A stretch of 64,000 nt of DNA from NCBI GenBank assembly GCA_017986065.1, contig JAGNWJ010000003.1:36991-100990 (forward strand), in the 5' to 3' direction. Positions 1 through 8,263 of the stretch are shown here, piece by piece; within the stretch, counting starts at the first letter, position 1, and each line of letters starts with the position of its first letter. This stretch comes from Rhizobacter sp. (GTDB lineage Bacteria; Pseudomonadota; Gammaproteobacteria; Burkholderiales; Burkholderiaceae_C). The position numbers and the translations under genes were made by a program. A model generated the notes under the pieces. It was not told where the DNA came from and made no database searches. It worked only from the letters and a program-made list of their open reading frames with translations.

Positions 1-86
1 CGCGCGCTCTTGGCCAGCCCCGGGGCGGCATCGATCACGGTGCCCCAGGGGATGACCTTCAGCGCCTGAAGCCAAACGGCAGCCAT
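1..86 (-). CDS. Hypothetical protein, N-terminal fragment
   Basis: An ATG at 86 opens a reading frame that stays open to the window edge (28 codons seen). The visible peptide begins MAAVWLQALKVIPWG and is fairly hydrophobic with few charged residues. Similar short starts occur in uncharacterised Burkholderiales proteins, but I cannot name the family from this fragment. It lies just downstream of the minus-strand cyclo-ligase gene and in the same direction, so it could be co-transcribed with it. Start and identity are tentative. Confidence 0.4.
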   Translation of the reverse strand, partial: MAAVWLQALKVIPWGTVIDAAPGLAKSA

Positions 87-105
87 CGAGTGCTCCGTGA
101 TCCGC

Positions 106-699
106 TCAGCGCTGCCAGACGACACCGTCGTCGGTCAGCAGCGCGTCGAGCGGTAGATCGTCCAGCCGTGCCTTCAGCATCGGCAGAAAGCCGTTGGAGT
201 AGCACAAGCCGACCGTGAAGGGCCGCGGCTTGAGCGCGGCCACGGTGCGGTCATAGAAACCACCGCCGTAGCCCAGACGGATGCCTTCGAGCCCGTAACC
301 CACACAGGGCAGCAGCACCATCTGCGGATCGAAAACCTCGGTGCCTTTGGGCTTCGGGATGTCATAAGCGTCCGGCTCCATCGGGCAGCCCGGGTACCAG
401 ACGTGGAACTTCAGCGCGCCGGCCTCACGGTCCACCACTGGCAAACCGATCCGTCTCTCATCCGAGCCCTCGGCCCAGCGGTACAGGGCAGGCAGCGGGT
501 CGAACTCGCCCTTGATCGGCCAGTAGCCGCCAATGGCGGTTTCCTTGCGGTGCACCAGCCAGACGCGCAACACACTCTGCAACTGCACCGCGCGCTCCAG
601 TCGATCGGGCAGTGCCTGCCGCGCTGCGATCAACTTGACACGCAGGGCGGCACGCTCGTCGGGGACGTCGGGGACGTCGGCAGGGTCAGGTGAGCTCAT
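106..699 (-). CDS. 5-formyltetrahydrofolate cyclo-ligase (paralogue 1)
   Basis: This cytosolic enzyme uses ATP to close 5-formyltetrahydrofolate to 5,10-methenyltetrahydrofolate, returning a dead-end folate to the one-carbon pool. The family signature is visible: a GEFDP element near residue 65 (substrate side) and the C-terminal ATP-binding loop LGYGGGFYDR. Length (197 aa) is normal. I chose the ATG at 699; an in-frame TTG at 723 would add eight residues and is less likely. No good ribosome binding site is seen before either. The N-terminus contains a short DVP-rich repeat encoded by a 9-base tandem repeat (658-675). A second family member lies 0.5 kb away at 1183-1764. Confidence 0.88.
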   Translation of the reverse strand: MSSPDPADVPDVPDERAALRVKLIAARQALPDRLERAVQLQSVLRVWLVHRKETAIGGYWPIKGEFDPLPALYRWAEGSDERRIGLPVVDREAGALKFHVWYPGCPMEPDAYDIPKPKGTEVFDPQMVLLPCVGYGLEGIRLGYGGGFYDRTVAALKPRPFTVGLCYSNGFLPMLKARLDDLPLDALLTDDGVVWQR

Positions 700-758
700 G
701 GGCGGATTGTGCAAGACTGGCAACCAGGTCAGGACGCCATCGGAACACCGATCCCACT

Positions 759-1133
759 GTGCAAGCGAACGATTTCGTCGAACACTGCCTGGAACTGCTG
801 CAGCCCCTCGGCCAGCCGCGCGCCAAGCGCATGTTCGGCGGATACGGGCTCTACCTCGACGACCTGTTCATCGCGATCATCGCCGACGAGCAGCTGTTCC
901 TGAAGGCCGACGCTGCAACTCGCGCGGCCTTCGAGGCGGCGGGCTGCGAACGATTCACGTACCTCGCTCGGGGCAAGCTGACGCAGATGGACTACTGGAT
1001 GGCGCCGCCAGAGGCGATGGAGTCCCCCGCCCAGATGCAGCCATGGGCCAGACTCGCGCTGGAGGCCGCGCTGCGCGCCCGGACCGCGAAGAGGCCGACT
1101 GCACGACGCTTGCGCACGGCAAAGCGGACCTGA
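759..1133 (+). CDS. TfoX/Sxy N-terminal domain protein
   Basis: The protein matches the TfoX N-terminal domain: the hallmark RMFGGYGLY sits at residues 24-32, followed by the usual FLKAD and YW elements. Stand-alone domains of this kind (about 110-125 aa) are widespread in proteobacteria; full-length TfoX/Sxy regulates competence in Haemophilus and Vibrio, but a role for the short form is not established. I chose GTG at 759 because it puts the start close to the domain and clear of the divergent cyclo-ligase; a GTG at 690 would add 23 residues with no homology and overlap that gene. The tail after residue 105 is very rich in Arg and Lys. Confidence 0.75.
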   Translation: MQANDFVEHCLELLQPLGQPRAKRMFGGYGLYLDDLFIAIIADEQLFLKADAATRAAFEAAGCERFTYLARGKLTQMDYWMAPPEAMESPAQMQPWARLALEAALRARTAKRPTARRLRTAKRT

Positions 1134-1182
1134 ATCCCGCGATTGCCGGCACACAGCCATGGCCCGGGCAAATGGCGCCGGC

Positions 1183-1764
1183 TCAGACCACGCCGCGTTC
1201 GGTCACCACGCATGCCAGCGCACGGTCATGGCCTTGCGGCACCCAATCGGCCTCGTCGATCTCGCCGACCGACCACGCCACGCCGACCACGGTGGCATGC
1301 GGATGGGCAGCCATCCAGCGGTCGAAGTACCCGCCGCCATAGCCGAGCCGCCAGCCGGATGCGGTATAGCCGACGCACGGGGCGAGAACCACGTCGGGAA
1401 CGACAGCGGGGCCGTCAGGGGCGAGGATGCGGCATTCGTCGCGCAGGGTCAGCGGCTGGCGATCCCAGTGGCGGTAGTCCATGCGATTCGGGCTGCGATG
1501 CGAGAACGGCAACGCCAGCGGCGTGTCGCACAACTGCGGATCGGACAGGCAAGCAGCCGCCGCATCGAATTCAGATCGAACTGCGCTGTAAATGCCGAGT
1601 CTTTCCGGGACGAGTTGTCGCAGCACCGACATAAGATGACCCGCAAGGTCGGCCTGCATGGCAGGCCACGCGGTTCGGGTGGCCAGTTCGGAGCGCGCCG
1701 CAAGCAATCGCGCGCGCAGGGCCTGACGGGCTGCGGCCGGCGCGTCGACGGAGGATTCGGACAT
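1183..1764 (-). CDS. 5-formyltetrahydrofolate cyclo-ligase (paralogue 2)
   Basis: Second cyclo-ligase in the window (193 aa), predicted to make 5,10-methenyltetrahydrofolate from 5-formyltetrahydrofolate with ATP. The ATP loop reads LGYGGGYFDRW and the substrate-side element SEFDA aligns with GEFDP of paralogue 1, but the two proteins are otherwise clearly diverged, so this is an old duplication or an independent acquisition, not a recent copy. The ATG at 1764 is divergent from slt, a neighbour arrangement common in Burkholderiales, which suggests this copy is the ancestral-position gene. I looked for a 6S RNA upstream, its usual partner in other proteobacteria, and did not find one. Confidence 0.88.
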   Translation of the reverse strand: MSESSVDAPAAARQALRARLLAARSELATRTAWPAMQADLAGHLMSVLRQLVPERLGIYSAVRSEFDAAAACLSDPQLCDTPLALPFSHRSPNRMDYRHWDRQPLTLRDECRILAPDGPAVVPDVVLAPCVGYTASGWRLGYGGGYFDRWMAAHPHATVVGVAWSVGEIDEADWVPQGHDRALACVVTERGVV

Positions 1765-1893
1765 GGATGGATGGGCGGGATGTGGAGTAACGCGAACGTG
1801 AGCAACAGCAGGGGCAGCGCGGTGAAATGCCGCGTTCCGGCTTCGTCGAATTCAGTATATGAGCCGGGCATCGACGGCTCCCGAAGCCGCGCC

Positions 1894-3951
1894 GTGCGCC
1901 ATGGTCGCCGGCTGTTCGGTGCGCTTGTGACGATGCTCGGCATCGCCGGGGCAATGTCATGGCTGCCCGGCGCCCAGGCCCAGACACCGGCAAGCGCATC
2001 CGCGCGATCGGCGCCCGATCCGGTGCTCGAAGCTCGCGACGCCTACCGCAAGCGCGACCGCGCGCGGCTGGCTGCCCTGCGCGATGCGACGGCATCGACG
2101 CAGAACCCGCTGGCAATGTGGGTGGCCTACTGGGACGCCAACGTCCGACTGAGCACCCTGCAGCAGCCCGATCTGGACGCCTTCTACAGCCGCTGGAGCG
2201 GCACCTATGTCGAAGACCGGTTGCGCAACGACTGGCTGCTCGAACTCGGACGCCGGCGCGACTGGGTGAACTTCAGCACCGACTTTCCGCGATTCCGCAT
2301 GAATGACGATCGCGAAGTGACCTGCTACGCGCTGCTCACCGAGCACCTGGCGGGTCATGATGTGCGAGATGCCGCACGCAACGCCTGGTTTGCCCAGCGC
2401 GACGCTGACGACGGATGTGCGCTGCTCGCCGGCACGCTGCTGACGGCCAAGGTCTTGCGACCGGGAGACGCATGGCGCAAGGCGCGTGTCTCCATGGATC
2501 TCAACCGGCCGCGCGCGGTGGCGCAGGCTGTCACCCTCCTTCAGCCTCAGGCAGACAGTGCCGTCCAGGTGCTCCTGGATGCACCGGCACGCTATCTGTC
2601 GGACATGGCGAGGGCCAACGGACGCGTCAGTGCCGAGTTGACGACACTGGCGCTGATCAAGCTGGCTGCCGCCGATCCTGATGCCGCTGCAGTGGCCCTG
2701 CGCGAACGCTGGGAGCGGGCACTGCCGGACGACCTGGCCGCGTGGGCGTGGGCCGCCACGGCAAAGCAGTCGGCGATGCGCCTGTCGAGCGACGCGCCTG
2801 AACAGTTCCAGCGCGCCGAACGGCTGGCCGCCGACTCCGCCAAGGCATCGGAGTTCGCAGACAACGAATGGCCCGACGACATGCTCGGGTGGAAAGTACG
2901 CGCTGCGTTGCGAGCCAACCAGGGCACCGGCCGTTGGCAGCAGGTGGTCCAGGGCATCAATGCAATGACCGCCACGGAACAGAGCGAGCCGGTCTGGGTC
3001 TACTGGAAAGCGCGTGCCCTGCAATCGCTGGCCTCGGATTCCCAGGATGGCGAAGGACTGCGCAACCAGGCGCACGAGATGCTCGGGACAATTGCCGGCC
3101 AGCTGCACTTCTACGGCAAGCTGGCCAGCGAGCGCCTCGGGCTGCCGGTGTCTCTGCCGGAACGTCCGTTGGCGATCACCCCCGCAGAGCGCCAGGCGGC
3201 CGCTGATCACCCGGGCCTGAACCGGGCGCTTCAGCTGATCGCGATCGGCTTGCGCAGCGAAGGCGTGCGGGAGTGGAACTACAGCCTGCTGGGCATGACC
3301 GACCGTGAATTGCTGGCCGCTGCGCAGCGCGCCTGCGACCGCGAGTTGTGGGACCGGTGCATCAACACGAGCGATCGCACACGCACCGAGATCGACATGC
3401 AGCAGCGCTTCCCGACGCCGTTCCGGGAGCAGCTCCTCGCGCACACGAGGGAGATCGGTCTCGACGCGGCCTATGTGTACGGGTTGATCCGCCAGGAATC
3501 ACGATTCGTGATGGGCGCTCGTTCCGCGGTCGGCGCATCGGGGCTGATGCAGGTCATGCCGTCCACCGCACGCTGGACGGCCAAGCGGATCGGACTCGAC
3601 TACCGCCATGACCAGATCTCAGACCGGGACACGAACCTGAAGCTCGGAACCGGCTACCTGAAGCTGGTGCTCGACGACTTCTCCGGGTCGCAGCCACTGG
3701 CCGCCGCCGCGTACAACGCCGGCCCGAGCCGATCCCGCCGCTGGCGGGAAGGCCCGCCGCTGGAGCCCGCGGTGTGGGCGGAGAACATCCCGTTCAGCGA
3801 GACGCGCGACTACGTCAAGAAAGTGCTCTCCAACGCCGCCTATTACGCTGCCTTGCTGGGCGGCGACGCGGTGTCGCTGTCCAGCCGACTGGGCAAGGCG
3901 ATCGGCCCACGCGAGGCCGGCGGACCCGGCATCGACAGGGATCTGCCCTGA
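1894..3951 (+). CDS. slt: Soluble lytic murein transglycosylase
   Basis: Periplasmic muramidase that cuts the MurNAc-GlcNAc bond of peptidoglycan with 1,6-anhydro ring formation. The 685-aa product has a signal peptide (residues 1-29, cleavage after AQA), a long alpha-helical superhelix typical of Slt70, and a C-terminal lysozyme-like domain. Catalytic Glu is E535 in RQESRF, followed by GLMQ (550-553) and AYNAGP (606-611), the family motifs. The open frame extends far upstream, but upstream in-frame starts overlap the divergent cyclo-ligase and give no leader; GTG at 1894 immediately precedes the Arg-rich n-region and hydrophobic core, so I chose it. Confidence 0.93.
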   Translation: MRHGRRLFGALVTMLGIAGAMSWLPGAQAQTPASASARSAPDPVLEARDAYRKRDRARLAALRDATASTQNPLAMWVAYWDANVRLSTLQQPDLDAFYSRWSGTYVEDRLRNDWLLELGRRRDWVNFSTDFPRFRMNDDREVTCYALLTEHLAGHDVRDAARNAWFAQRDADDGCALLAGTLLTAKVLRPGDAWRKARVSMDLNRPRAVAQAVTLLQPQADSAVQVLLDAPARYLSDMARANGRVSAELTTLALIKLAAADPDAAAVALRERWERALPDDLAAWAWAATAKQSAMRLSSDAPEQFQRAERLAADSAKASEFADNEWPDDMLGWKVRAALRANQGTGRWQQVVQGINAMTATEQSEPVWVYWKARALQSLASDSQDGEGLRNQAHEMLGTIAGQLHFYGKLASERLGLPVSLPERPLAITPAERQAAADHPGLNRALQLIAIGLRSEGVREWNYSLLGMTDRELLAAAQRACDRELWDRCINTSDRTRTEIDMQQRFPTPFREQLLAHTREIGLDAAYVYGLIRQESRFVMGARSAVGASGLMQVMPSTARWTAKRIGLDYRHDQISDRDTNLKLGTGYLKLVLDDFSGSQPLAAAAYNAGPSRSRRWREGPPLEPAVWAENIPFSETRDYVKKVLSNAAYYAALLGGDAVSLSSRLGKAIGPREAGGPGIDRDLP

Positions 3952-3998
3952 CCGCGCAGAATCGGTCGCTTCTAGTCAACGCTGGAGGGCTGCAGCCC

Positions 3999-4955
3999 GT
4001 GTCGAACGTCCTGATCTTGGGTGGTACCGGTTTCGTCGGGCGCAGCGTCTGCGAAAAGCTCGTCGAGCGCACCGGCGGCGCCGGCGGCTGCATCAGGGTC
4101 CCCAGCAGGCGTCCCCAGCGCGCACAACACATCCGCACGCTGCCTACCATCGAACTGCTCCCAGCCGACGTGCACAGCGAAGCGGAGTTGCGCCGGCTGG
4201 TCGACGGCTGCGATGCGGTCATCAACCTGGTCGCCATCCTGCATGGCAGCGAAGCAGACTTTCAGCGCGTCCACGTCGACCTGCCGCGCAAGCTGGTCGC
4301 CGCCTGTCAGGCCAGCGGGCTGAAGCGGATCGTGCATGTCAGCGCCCTCGGCGCGGCGAGCAATGCACCCTCGATGTACCTGCGTTCCAAGGCCGCTGGC
4401 GAAGCCGTGCTGAGGGCCGCCGGGCTCGAGCTGACGGTGCTGCGGCCCTCGGTGATCTTCGGCGAGCACGATCGGTTCCTGAACTTGTTCGCCCGCCTGC
4501 AGGCGGTGGCACCGGTGATGCCGCTGGCCGGCGCGGCAGCGAGCTTCCAGCCCGTGTGGGTCGAGGACGTGGCCTCGGCCATCGCGGCCTGTCTCGACGA
4601 CCCCTCTTCGATCGGTCAGACGGTCGAATGCGGCGGACCCACGGTCTACAGCCTGGAACAACTGGTGCGTTTCGCCGGTCGCTGCGCCGGACACGAGCGA
4701 CCGGTGATGCCGCTGCCCGATGCCGTGGCCCGACTGCAGGCCTGGGTGATGGGCTGGCTACCCGGCGAACCGTTGATGTCGGCAGACAACCTCGATTCGA
4801 TGCGCGCGCCGAATGTGCTCCATGGTGACGCGCCGGGCCTGGAAGCGCTCGGCATCCGGCCCGCTTCGATCGAGGCAGTGATGCCAGCCCTGCTGGCCGG
4901 ACAGGCCGGCGTGGCTCGCCTCGAACCGCTGCGTGCCCGCGCGCATCGAAGCTGA
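3999..4955 (+). CDS. NDUFA9-like NAD(P)-binding epimerase-family protein
   Basis: An atypical short-chain dehydrogenase of 318 aa. The N-terminal Rossmann fold starts at once with LILGGTGFVG (residues 5-14), and a YLRSK pair replaces the classical catalytic Tyr-x3-Lys region. The closest described group is the complex I NDUFA9 subunit family, whose bacterial members are often annotated NAD(P)H-binding or NAD-dependent epimerase; the substrate is unknown. GTG at 3999 follows a good GGAGGG ribosome site at 3984-3989. It sits between slt and cca, which it appears to link into one transcript (47 bases after slt, 24 before cca). Confidence 0.82.
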   Translation: MSNVLILGGTGFVGRSVCEKLVERTGGAGGCIRVPSRRPQRAQHIRTLPTIELLPADVHSEAELRRLVDGCDAVINLVAILHGSEADFQRVHVDLPRKLVAACQASGLKRIVHVSALGAASNAPSMYLRSKAAGEAVLRAAGLELTVLRPSVIFGEHDRFLNLFARLQAVAPVMPLAGAAASFQPVWVEDVASAIAACLDDPSSIGQTVECGGPTVYSLEQLVRFAGRCAGHERPVMPLPDAVARLQAWVMGWLPGEPLMSADNLDSMRAPNVLHGDAPGLEALGIRPASIEAVMPALLAGQAGVARLEPLRARAHRS

Positions 4956-4979
4956 TCGCGATCGGGCGGCCTTGCACCC

Positions 4980-6176
4980 ATGAAGGCATGGAAGGTCGGC
5001 GGCGCCGTGCGGGACATGTTGCTGGGCCGTCCGGTCAGTGACATCGACTGGGTCGTCACTGGCGCCACTCCCGAGGAGATGCTGTCAGCCGGCTATACGC
5101 CGGTGGGACGCGATTTCCCGGTGTTCCTGCACCCGACCACGAAGCAGGAGTACGCGCTGGCCCGCACCGAACGCAAGACGGCGCCGGGCTACCACGGCTT
5201 CGTGTTCCACACCGATGCGGGCGTGACACTCGAGGAAGACCTGCGACGCCGCGACCTGACGATCAACGCGATGGCCCAGGACGAAGCCGGTGAGATCACC
5301 GATCCCTGCGGCGGTCAGCGCGATCTGGAAGCCAGGCTGCTGCGCCACGTCTCTCCTGCGTTCGCCGAAGACCCGGTGCGCATCCTGCGGGTCGCGCGCT
5401 TCGCGGCGCGCTTTGGCGATTTCGACTTGGCTCCAGAGACGCATGCCCTGATGCGCGAAATGGTGCTGGCCGGAGAGGTCGACGCGCTGATTGCCGAACG
5501 GGTCTGGCAGGAGCTGTCGCGCGGGCTGATGGAAGCCCACCCGTCGCGGATGCTCGATGTCCTGCAGGGGTGCGGCGCACTTTCGAGACTGATGCCCGAA
5601 ATCGACGCACATTGGCTTGCCTGCAGTGGTAACGCCGATCCGCTGCGTCGCGCCATCGACCTCAGCGCGCAGCGCGCCGCACCCCTTGCGGTGCGCTTTG
5701 CCGTGCTGACACACCGGCTGGATCGGCCGGATCATGAGCGTGGTGCCACCGGCGCCGCTCGGAGCGCCCTGCAGTCACTGTGCGAGCGCTGGCGTGTTCC
5801 ATCCGATTGCCGAGAGGTCGCCGAAGGCGTCGTGCGGGAGCGCGAAGCGGTGCGACGCAGCGTCTCCATGCAAGCCGAAGACCTGGTGCAGTTGCTGGAT
5901 CGCCTGGATGCCTGGCGACGCCGTGAGCGGTTCGAGCTGATGCTCCTGGCATGCGATTGCATCGAACGCGCCGAGGCTACGCAAGCACCAACGAGAGGCC
6001 AACCGACCCACGCCCGACTCCGCCAGGCACTGAGGCGGGCTGCGGCGGTCGACACGGGAGGCGTGGCGTCGCTCGCCGCCTTACAGGGGTTACGCGGACC
6101 TGCTATTGCTGCGGCCGTCCACGCGGCACGAGTGCATGCGGTGGATGCCGACTTGAACGAAGAACCGAACGATTGA
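4980..6176 (+). CDS. cca: CCA-adding tRNA nucleotidyltransferase with degenerate HD domain
   Basis: Class II nucleotidyltransferase that builds or repairs the 3' CCA of tRNA using CTP and ATP. The head domain is intact: KVGGAVRDMLLG, the metal-binding DID at residues 21-23, and the template motif RRDLTINAMA. Length is 398 aa against about 412 in E. coli. In gammaproteobacterial and most Burkholderiales Cca a C-terminal HD domain (CHDLGKG and RHxGHE) gives phosphatase and phosphodiesterase activity. Here the matching segment reads THRLDRP (H245-R246), so the key Asp is gone, and the downstream RHxGHE motif is not recognisable. I infer a CCA-adding enzyme without the hydrolytic side activities. 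Confidence 0.92.
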   Translation: MKAWKVGGAVRDMLLGRPVSDIDWVVTGATPEEMLSAGYTPVGRDFPVFLHPTTKQEYALARTERKTAPGYHGFVFHTDAGVTLEEDLRRRDLTINAMAQDEAGEITDPCGGQRDLEARLLRHVSPAFAEDPVRILRVARFAARFGDFDLAPETHALMREMVLAGEVDALIAERVWQELSRGLMEAHPSRMLDVLQGCGALSRLMPEIDAHWLACSGNADPLRRAIDLSAQRAAPLAVRFAVLTHRLDRPDHERGATGAARSALQSLCERWRVPSDCREVAEGVVREREAVRRSVSMQAEDLVQLLDRLDAWRRRERFELMLLACDCIERAEATQAPTRGQPTHARLRQALRRAAAVDTGGVASLAALQGLRGPAIAAAVHAARVHAVDADLNEEPND

Positions 6177-6409
6177 GGACCTGCAGCAAATCTGACTCCG
6201 AGCCATGGGCACCAAGGTGCCTTGAGCTCGGCCTTGGCTTGCCGCTTGGAGGCAGCGACAACTCAAGCGCATGCGCCGAAGGTTCAGGATGAATCCAATG
6301 CAAGTCCTGACAGCACCCGATTGCCCGACAGGCGGCTCGTGAGGCACGATGCGCTTGGATGCCTTTTGCTGGCATTTCAACCACAACGACTCAACGACAG
6401 GACAAGAAC

Positions 6410-6724
6410 ATGATCAAGGTCAGCGTCTTCTACGCCAACACCCCTGGCAGCCATTTCGACCACGGCTACTACTGCAAGACGCACATGCCCATGGTGGCCA
6501 GGCTGATGGGTGGCCACCTCAAGTCGTACTCGGTCGACAAGGGCATCGCTGGCGGCGCGCCGGACAGCCCGGCGACGTACATCGCGGCGGGACACCTGCT
6601 TTGCGAATCCGTCGAGGCGTTTCAAGCCGGTTTCGGCCCTCACGCCGCCGAGATCCTCGGCGACATCCCGAACTACACCGACCTGAGTCCGATCATCCAG
6701 ATCAGTGAAGTACTGATCGGGTGA
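6410..6724 (+). CDS. EthD family protein
   Basis: A 104-aa dimeric alpha/beta barrel protein of the EthD family. Visible features fit the family: a first strand IKVSVFYAN, then HFDHGYYCKTHMPMV with the conserved Tyr/His region, and a C-terminal strand ending SEVLIG. EthD proteins are associated with ether or polyketide degradation in a few bacteria, but most are of unknown role and no degradative genes lie nearby. ATG at 6410 follows GGACAAGAA and starts exactly at the domain. The 233 bases between cca and this gene show no gene or clear regulatory element. Confidence 0.82.
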   Translation: MIKVSVFYANTPGSHFDHGYYCKTHMPMVARLMGGHLKSYSVDKGIAGGAPDSPATYIAAGHLLCESVEAFQAGFGPHAAEILGDIPNYTDLSPIIQISEVLIG

Positions 6725-6731
6725 AGTGGCT

Positions 6732-6762
6732 CGAGGGACCGTTGCGCCACAGCCGTCCCTCG
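6732..6762. terminator. Hairpin between EthD and DUF2905 genes
   Basis: CGAGGGAC (6732-6739) and GTCCCTCG (6755-6762) form an 8-bp perfect stem with a 15-base loop just after the EthD stop codon. There is no T-run on either side, so it is not a standard intrinsic terminator; it lies between two convergent genes and may stabilise the mRNA 3' end or help Rho-dependent release. Confidence 0.4.
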
Positions 6763-6807
6763 GCCGGCGGCATCGACATCAAGGATGCCGCCCGCTCGGG
6801 ATTCGAG

Positions 6808-7002
6808 TCAGAAAAACTTGCCCAGAGCCAACGCGATCACGCTGAGCAGCACACTGCTGCCGATCGGGAGGAAGAACTCCCTGCCGAAAAGCCGGAATCT
6901 GAAATCTCCGGGTAATTTACCCAGGCCGATCTTTTCCAGCCAGCGGTGCAGTCCACCGAAGATCATCAGGATCAGGAAGATCGCGATCAGCCAGCGAATC
7001 AC
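6808..7002 (-). CDS. DUF2905 small membrane protein
   Basis: A 64-aa protein with two predicted membrane helices: one at the N-terminus (IRWLIAIFLILMIFGGL) and one at the C-terminus (residues about 44-62). Between them is the polar element GKLPGDFRF that marks the DUF2905 family. Function is unknown; it is presumably in the inner membrane. GTG at 7002 has a GGGGAG ribosome site six bases upstream, so I prefer it to the GTG at 7017, which would add five residues. The family is common in proteobacteria near genes of general metabolism, and the neighbours here (MidA-like methyltransferase upstream, EthD gene convergent) give no clear clue. Confidence 0.82.
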   Translation of the reverse strand: MIRWLIAIFLILMIFGGLHRWLEKIGLGKLPGDFRFRLFGREFFLPIGSSVLLSVIALALGKFF

Positions 7003-7068
7003 GTTGGCTCCCCGCACTCGCGCACGATCCTCAGCCCTTGGCAGCCAAGGGCATGCCCATGGCGCCCT

Positions 7069-8244
7069 TCACAGCGTGTGCGTGCGATCGCCATGGGCGA
7101 ATCCGATCGGTGAAGTGGTGAAGGCGGGATCGCACCGCCTGGCAAAGCCGATGACCTTGAACAGTTCGCCCATCTCGTGCTCGGTCAGCAGTTTCTGCGC
7201 GTTGGCTATGGTGCGGATGTCGGCGCCCTCGAGCAGGTCGAGCAGGCCGCAGTTCATCAGGAAGCGCGCCTGGCTGGTGTAACCCAGCACATCGAGACCG
7301 GCCGCCTGCCCGGCGATGGCGATCCCCGTGAAGTTGACATGCGCGGTGATGTCCTTGGCTGCGACATCGGCCAGCGGATCGGCGTCGGCGCGATGGGCAC
7401 GATGGCACATCAGCGTTCCGCCGCTGCGCTGCGGGTGGTAGTACTCGGTTGCGGGAAATCCGTAGTCGATGAAGAAGGCCGCGCCGCGTTCCAGGCGGTC
7501 GCCCAGGGTGGCGATGAAAGCCTCCGCCTGCGGGTGGATCTCGGTGACCGTGCCAGGCGCGAAGACCATGTCGGCTTCGTCGACCGGCGGCCGCAACGCG
7601 GTTTCGCGGTCGGCCCAGATCCACGGCGATGAACCTGAAGGCCTGTCATCGGTCGCCTCGCGGGCATCGCCCACCGCCACCCCGCGCTCGAGCCAGCGCT
7701 GCCCATCGAAGTGCAGCAACTGCACGGGCATGGCATCGAGCACCTCGTTGCCGACGATCACGCCTTGCATCGTCTCGGGGAGCGCATCGACCCAGCGCAC
7801 GCGGTCGAGATGCAGGTGCAGCACCTCGCGCTGCCTGTCACGCAACGCTCCCGACAAGTCGACGATGGTGTATCGCCCGACCCGCGCACCGAGCGAGTCG
7901 AGCAACTGGCGCGCGAGCACCCCCGAGCCGGCTCCGAACTCCCAGAGTTCATCGGTGCCGCTGGCGTCGAGCGCCTGCCGGACCTGCTGCGCCAGCGCCT
8001 GGCCGAACAACGGAGACAGTTCAGGTGCAGTCACGAAATCGCTTCCCGACGAGGGCAGCGTGCCGAACTGGCGATCTCCGCGGGCGTAGTAGCCGAGGCC
8101 GGGTGCATAAAGCGCAAGCGCCATGTAGCGATCGAAGGGCAACCAGCCGCCCTGGCGAACCAGAACCTCTCGGATCAGCGGGATGATCGCTGCGCTGGGC
8201 GAATCGGGGGGCGCCGATACACTTGGCGGCTGTTCGTTGGGCAT
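7069..8244 (-). CDS. SAM-dependent methyltransferase, MidA/NDUFAF7 (DUF185) family
   Basis: A 391-aa class I methyltransferase. Family-specific segments are clear: GYYARGDRQFG and GSDFVTAPELSPLFG near the N-terminus, then the SAM-binding glycine motif EFGAGSGVLA. The mitochondrial relative NDUFAF7 dimethylates an arginine of complex I subunit NDUFS2 and is needed for complex I assembly; the bacterial function has not been shown. ATG at 8244 is only 19 bases from the divergent SDR gene. A TACAAT box on the minus strand at 8252-8257 would place transcription start almost at the ATG, so the mRNA could be nearly leaderless. An NDUFA9-like protein is encoded 3 kb away. Confidence 0.87.
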   Translation of the reverse strand: MPNEQPPSVSAPPDSPSAAIIPLIREVLVRQGGWLPFDRYMALALYAPGLGYYARGDRQFGTLPSSGSDFVTAPELSPLFGQALAQQVRQALDASGTDELWEFGAGSGVLARQLLDSLGARVGRYTIVDLSGALRDRQREVLHLHLDRVRWVDALPETMQGVIVGNEVLDAMPVQLLHFDGQRWLERGVAVGDAREATDDRPSGSSPWIWADRETALRPPVDEADMVFAPGTVTEIHPQAEAFIATLGDRLERGAAFFIDYGFPATEYYHPQRSGGTLMCHRAHRADADPLADVAAKDITAHVNFTGIAIAGQAAGLDVLGYTSQARFLMNCGLLDLLEGADIRTIANAQKLLTEHEMGELFKVIGFARRCDPAFTTSPIGFAHGDRTHTL

Positions 8245-8263
8245 CGCCCGGATTGTAGAAACC

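Noticed and set aside
658..684. Tandem GTCGGGGAC repeat as a possible variable-number locus
   Set aside because: Only two exact copies and one partial copy, in frame, at a variable protein N-terminus; too little to claim function.
759..1133. TfoX-like gene plus dprA as proof of natural competence
   Set aside because: Both families are widespread in non-competent bacteria, and no pilus or uptake genes are in the window.
1765..1893. Possible 6S RNA gene next to the cyclo-ligase
   Set aside because: 6S RNA often lies by ygfA-type genes, but the gap is only about 130 bases and shows no long imperfect hairpin with a central bubble.
1957..3444. 495-codon open frame on the minus strand opposite slt
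   Set aside because: Antisense of a gene with all catalytic motifs; no plausible protein features.
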